DNA from: Euryarchaeota archaeon UBA561
GTDB taxonomy: Archaea > Thermoplasmatota > Poseidoniia > Poseidoniales > Poseidoniaceae
NCBI GenBank assembly: GCA_002502295.1
Contig: DANX01000040.1
Coordinates: forward strand, 1-7,603
Direction: 5' to 3'
DNA length: 7,603 nt
Notes under the pieces: generated by a model
The model's input: only the letters and a program-made list of their open reading frames with translations
Told to the model about the DNA's origin: nothing
The model's database searches: none
Shown: positions 6,476 to 7,603 of the stretch, piece after piece
Numbering within the stretch: the stretch's first letter is position 1
How the letters are laid out: the number at the start of each line of letters is the position of its first letter
Position numbers and translations under genes: made by a program

Positions 6476-7536
6476 AGGAGCGTCAATTCTGAGAGTCGTT
6501 GGCTCCATGTTTCGGTCAGTTCCGGTGTTGGTGCGCAAGCTTGGGCTACTGCCGCTAACATAGGATCGTTTACTTCGCTGGGCTGATTCATCAACGACTC
6601 GAAAGCCTCCATTTGCCCGAGGCGATGTGCAAGCGTCAGCATCGCCCGAAGTGCAGGTCGCTCAGGGCCACTCCAACCGGGTTCAAGATGACCGATGCAC
6701 CAGTCAAAGACGCCTTGCACGTCGCTTGGGTGAACGGACAAAACCGGGGGCTCATCGGCGAGGTCCAACGGACGTGCTTCTTCAACTTGGACATGCATTG
6801 GTTTGGCTTGTGAAGATTGATGATCGATGACCAAATCCAAAAACATTGAACCTGCTTCAATGGCCATTTGAATTTGGGAAGCCATGATGGCGTGTTTATG
6901 CGCATTCCAAGCGTGTCTGCCGGCATCAAAATGGTGACCCAAAGATTGGCGTATGCGACTAGCACCAAGACGAGAAATAGCAATGGTTTCATCGGCATGA
7001 CCACCTTTGCGTGAGATGTCACCGTAGACCTGTAGGGCCATCAGTGCTTCGCCTTGTGCCATGTGGTAGGCGGCTTTGTTAAGAAGGGAAAGATCGTGGT
7101 CCCGACTTGCTTTTGCCACTGATTTCAACCGTGTCTCGGCCCATGTCAAATCCTCTTCAGCCCCTTCCGAATTACCAGCCTCAAAACGCACGAGGCCACG
7201 CTCCATTCGCAATCGACCTTCGAGCGCTAAGTCCCTTGTTTCAGGAGTTCGTACAATCGACAATGCCACTTCAATCGCCTCGCCAAGGTGAGTATCCCCA
7301 AGCCACCTTCGACGGACAAGAGCCAGAACGGCTCGTTCACCCTCCGAAAGATGAATGCTCATGGTTTCAAGAAGTTCTGGGGCATCCATGAACAAGGCTG
7401 CTTCAGCAAGGGAAAGCCATGATGGCCAATCCAACTCTTCTTTCCATTGTTGCAGGACTTCAGCACTGACCGGGCCGTCGGTTCGCCATCGCGAGACAAA
7501 CACGCCTGGACCTTTTGCCGGTTCCATGTTGGTCAT
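6472..7536 (-). CDS. Helical-repeat (TPR-like) protein, function unknown
   Basis: This 354-residue soluble protein of unknown function has no signal peptide or membrane segment. Helix-turn-helix repeats resembling TPRs are visible at about 104-139 (LRMERGLVRFEAGNSEGAE), 148-178 (LLNKAAYHMAQGEALMALQVY) and 182-215 (RLGASRIRQSLGHHFDAGRHAW). More helices lie at 40-78 and 290-352. A proline-rich, acidic linker at about 244-272 separates the repeat core from the C-terminal helices. The ATG at 7536 overlaps the TGA of the upstream gene (ATGA) and follows AGGTG at 5 nt, so coupled translation is likely. Met4 at 7527 is a less likely start. It converges on the Nudix gene with overlapping stop codons, leaving no space for a separate terminator. 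It shows no obvious sequence similarity to the plus-strand repeat protein beyond the general fold. Confidence 0.85.
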   Translation of the reverse strand: MTNMEPAKGPGVFVSRWRTDGPVSAEVLQQWKEELDWPSWLSLAEAALFMDAPELLETMSIHLSEGERAVLALVRRRWLGDTHLGEAIEVALSIVRTPETRDLALEGRLRMERGLVRFEAGNSEGAEEDLTWAETRLKSVAKASRDHDLSLLNKAAYHMAQGEALMALQVYGDISRKGGHADETIAISRLGASRIRQSLGHHFDAGRHAWNAHKHAIMASQIQMAIEAGSMFLDLVIDHQSSQAKPMHVQVEEARPLDLADEPPVLSVHPSDVQGVFDWCIGHLEPGWSGPERPALRAMLTLAHRLGQMEAFESLMNQPSEVNDPMLAAVAQACAPTPELTETWSQRLSELTLL

Positions 7537-7603
7537 TGGCCCACCTGCCTCCGACTTGTACGAGCCACTGCGTCAATAAAGGCCGTTTCGGCGGCCACAG
7601 GAT
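7533..7603 (-). CDS. C-terminal end of an upstream gene, cut by window edge
   Basis: A minus-strand frame open from the right edge codes for 22 residues, from PVAAETAF to RRQVGQ, and ends with TGA at 7533-7535. The stop shares ATGA with the start of the helical-repeat gene, an arrangement common in archaeal operons. The AGGTG before the downstream ATG falls inside this reading frame. Of the other two minus-strand frames, one is closed by a TGA in this stretch and the other stays open through it. The remnant is too short for a family assignment. Confidence 0.6.
   Translation of the reverse strand, partial: PVAAETAFIDAVARTSRRQVGQ

Noticed and set aside
6466..6490. Possible terminator between the convergent Nudix and repeat-protein genes
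   Set aside because: The stop codons overlap, and no hairpin or T-run was seen on either strand close to them.

Overview
The window looks like a piece of an archaeal chromosome. The evidence is a translation gene cluster with archaeal-type uS12, uS7 and aEF-2, where EF-2 carries the diphthamide motif. Shine-Dalgarno elements of the GAGGTG type and plausible TATA-like boxes agree with this. Moderate GC content, compact spacing and family-level similarity suggest a mesophilic, possibly marine euryarchaeal lineage such as Poseidoniales (Marine Group II, Thermoplasmatota). That placement is an impression and was not computed.

The left half (1-3633, minus strand) is a 'str' operon read right to left: uS12, uS7, a small DsrE-like protein, then elongation factor 2, which runs off the left edge. 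uS12 and uS7 share the same start architecture, GAGGTG followed 3 nt later by a tandem ATGATG, and uS7's Shine-Dalgarno overlaps the uS12 stop codon. The DsrE-like gene between uS7 and EF-2 is not part of the textbook str operon and is the most unusual thing here.

A 120-bp divergent promoter region (3634-3753) separates this operon from a plus-strand three-gene cluster. The cluster holds a UbiD-family (prenylated-FMN) decarboxylase, a TPR-like helical repeat protein, and a Nudix hydrolase with a perfect Nudix box. Spacings of 15 and 4 nt suggest one transcript. The UbiD protein keeps the cofactor and metal ligands and the acid pair of the family. In an archaeon, the trans-anhydromevalonate-5-phosphate decarboxylase of the archaeal mevalonate pathway is an attractive but unproven assignment.

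The right end (6472-7603, minus strand) converges on the Nudix gene with a 4-bp overlap of stop codons. It holds a second helical-repeat protein of unknown function and the last 22 codons of an upstream gene, joined to it by an ATGA stop/start overlap. No tRNA, rRNA, CRISPR array, insertion sequence or integrase was seen. No gene-free stretch exceeds 300 bases; the longest is the divergent promoter region.
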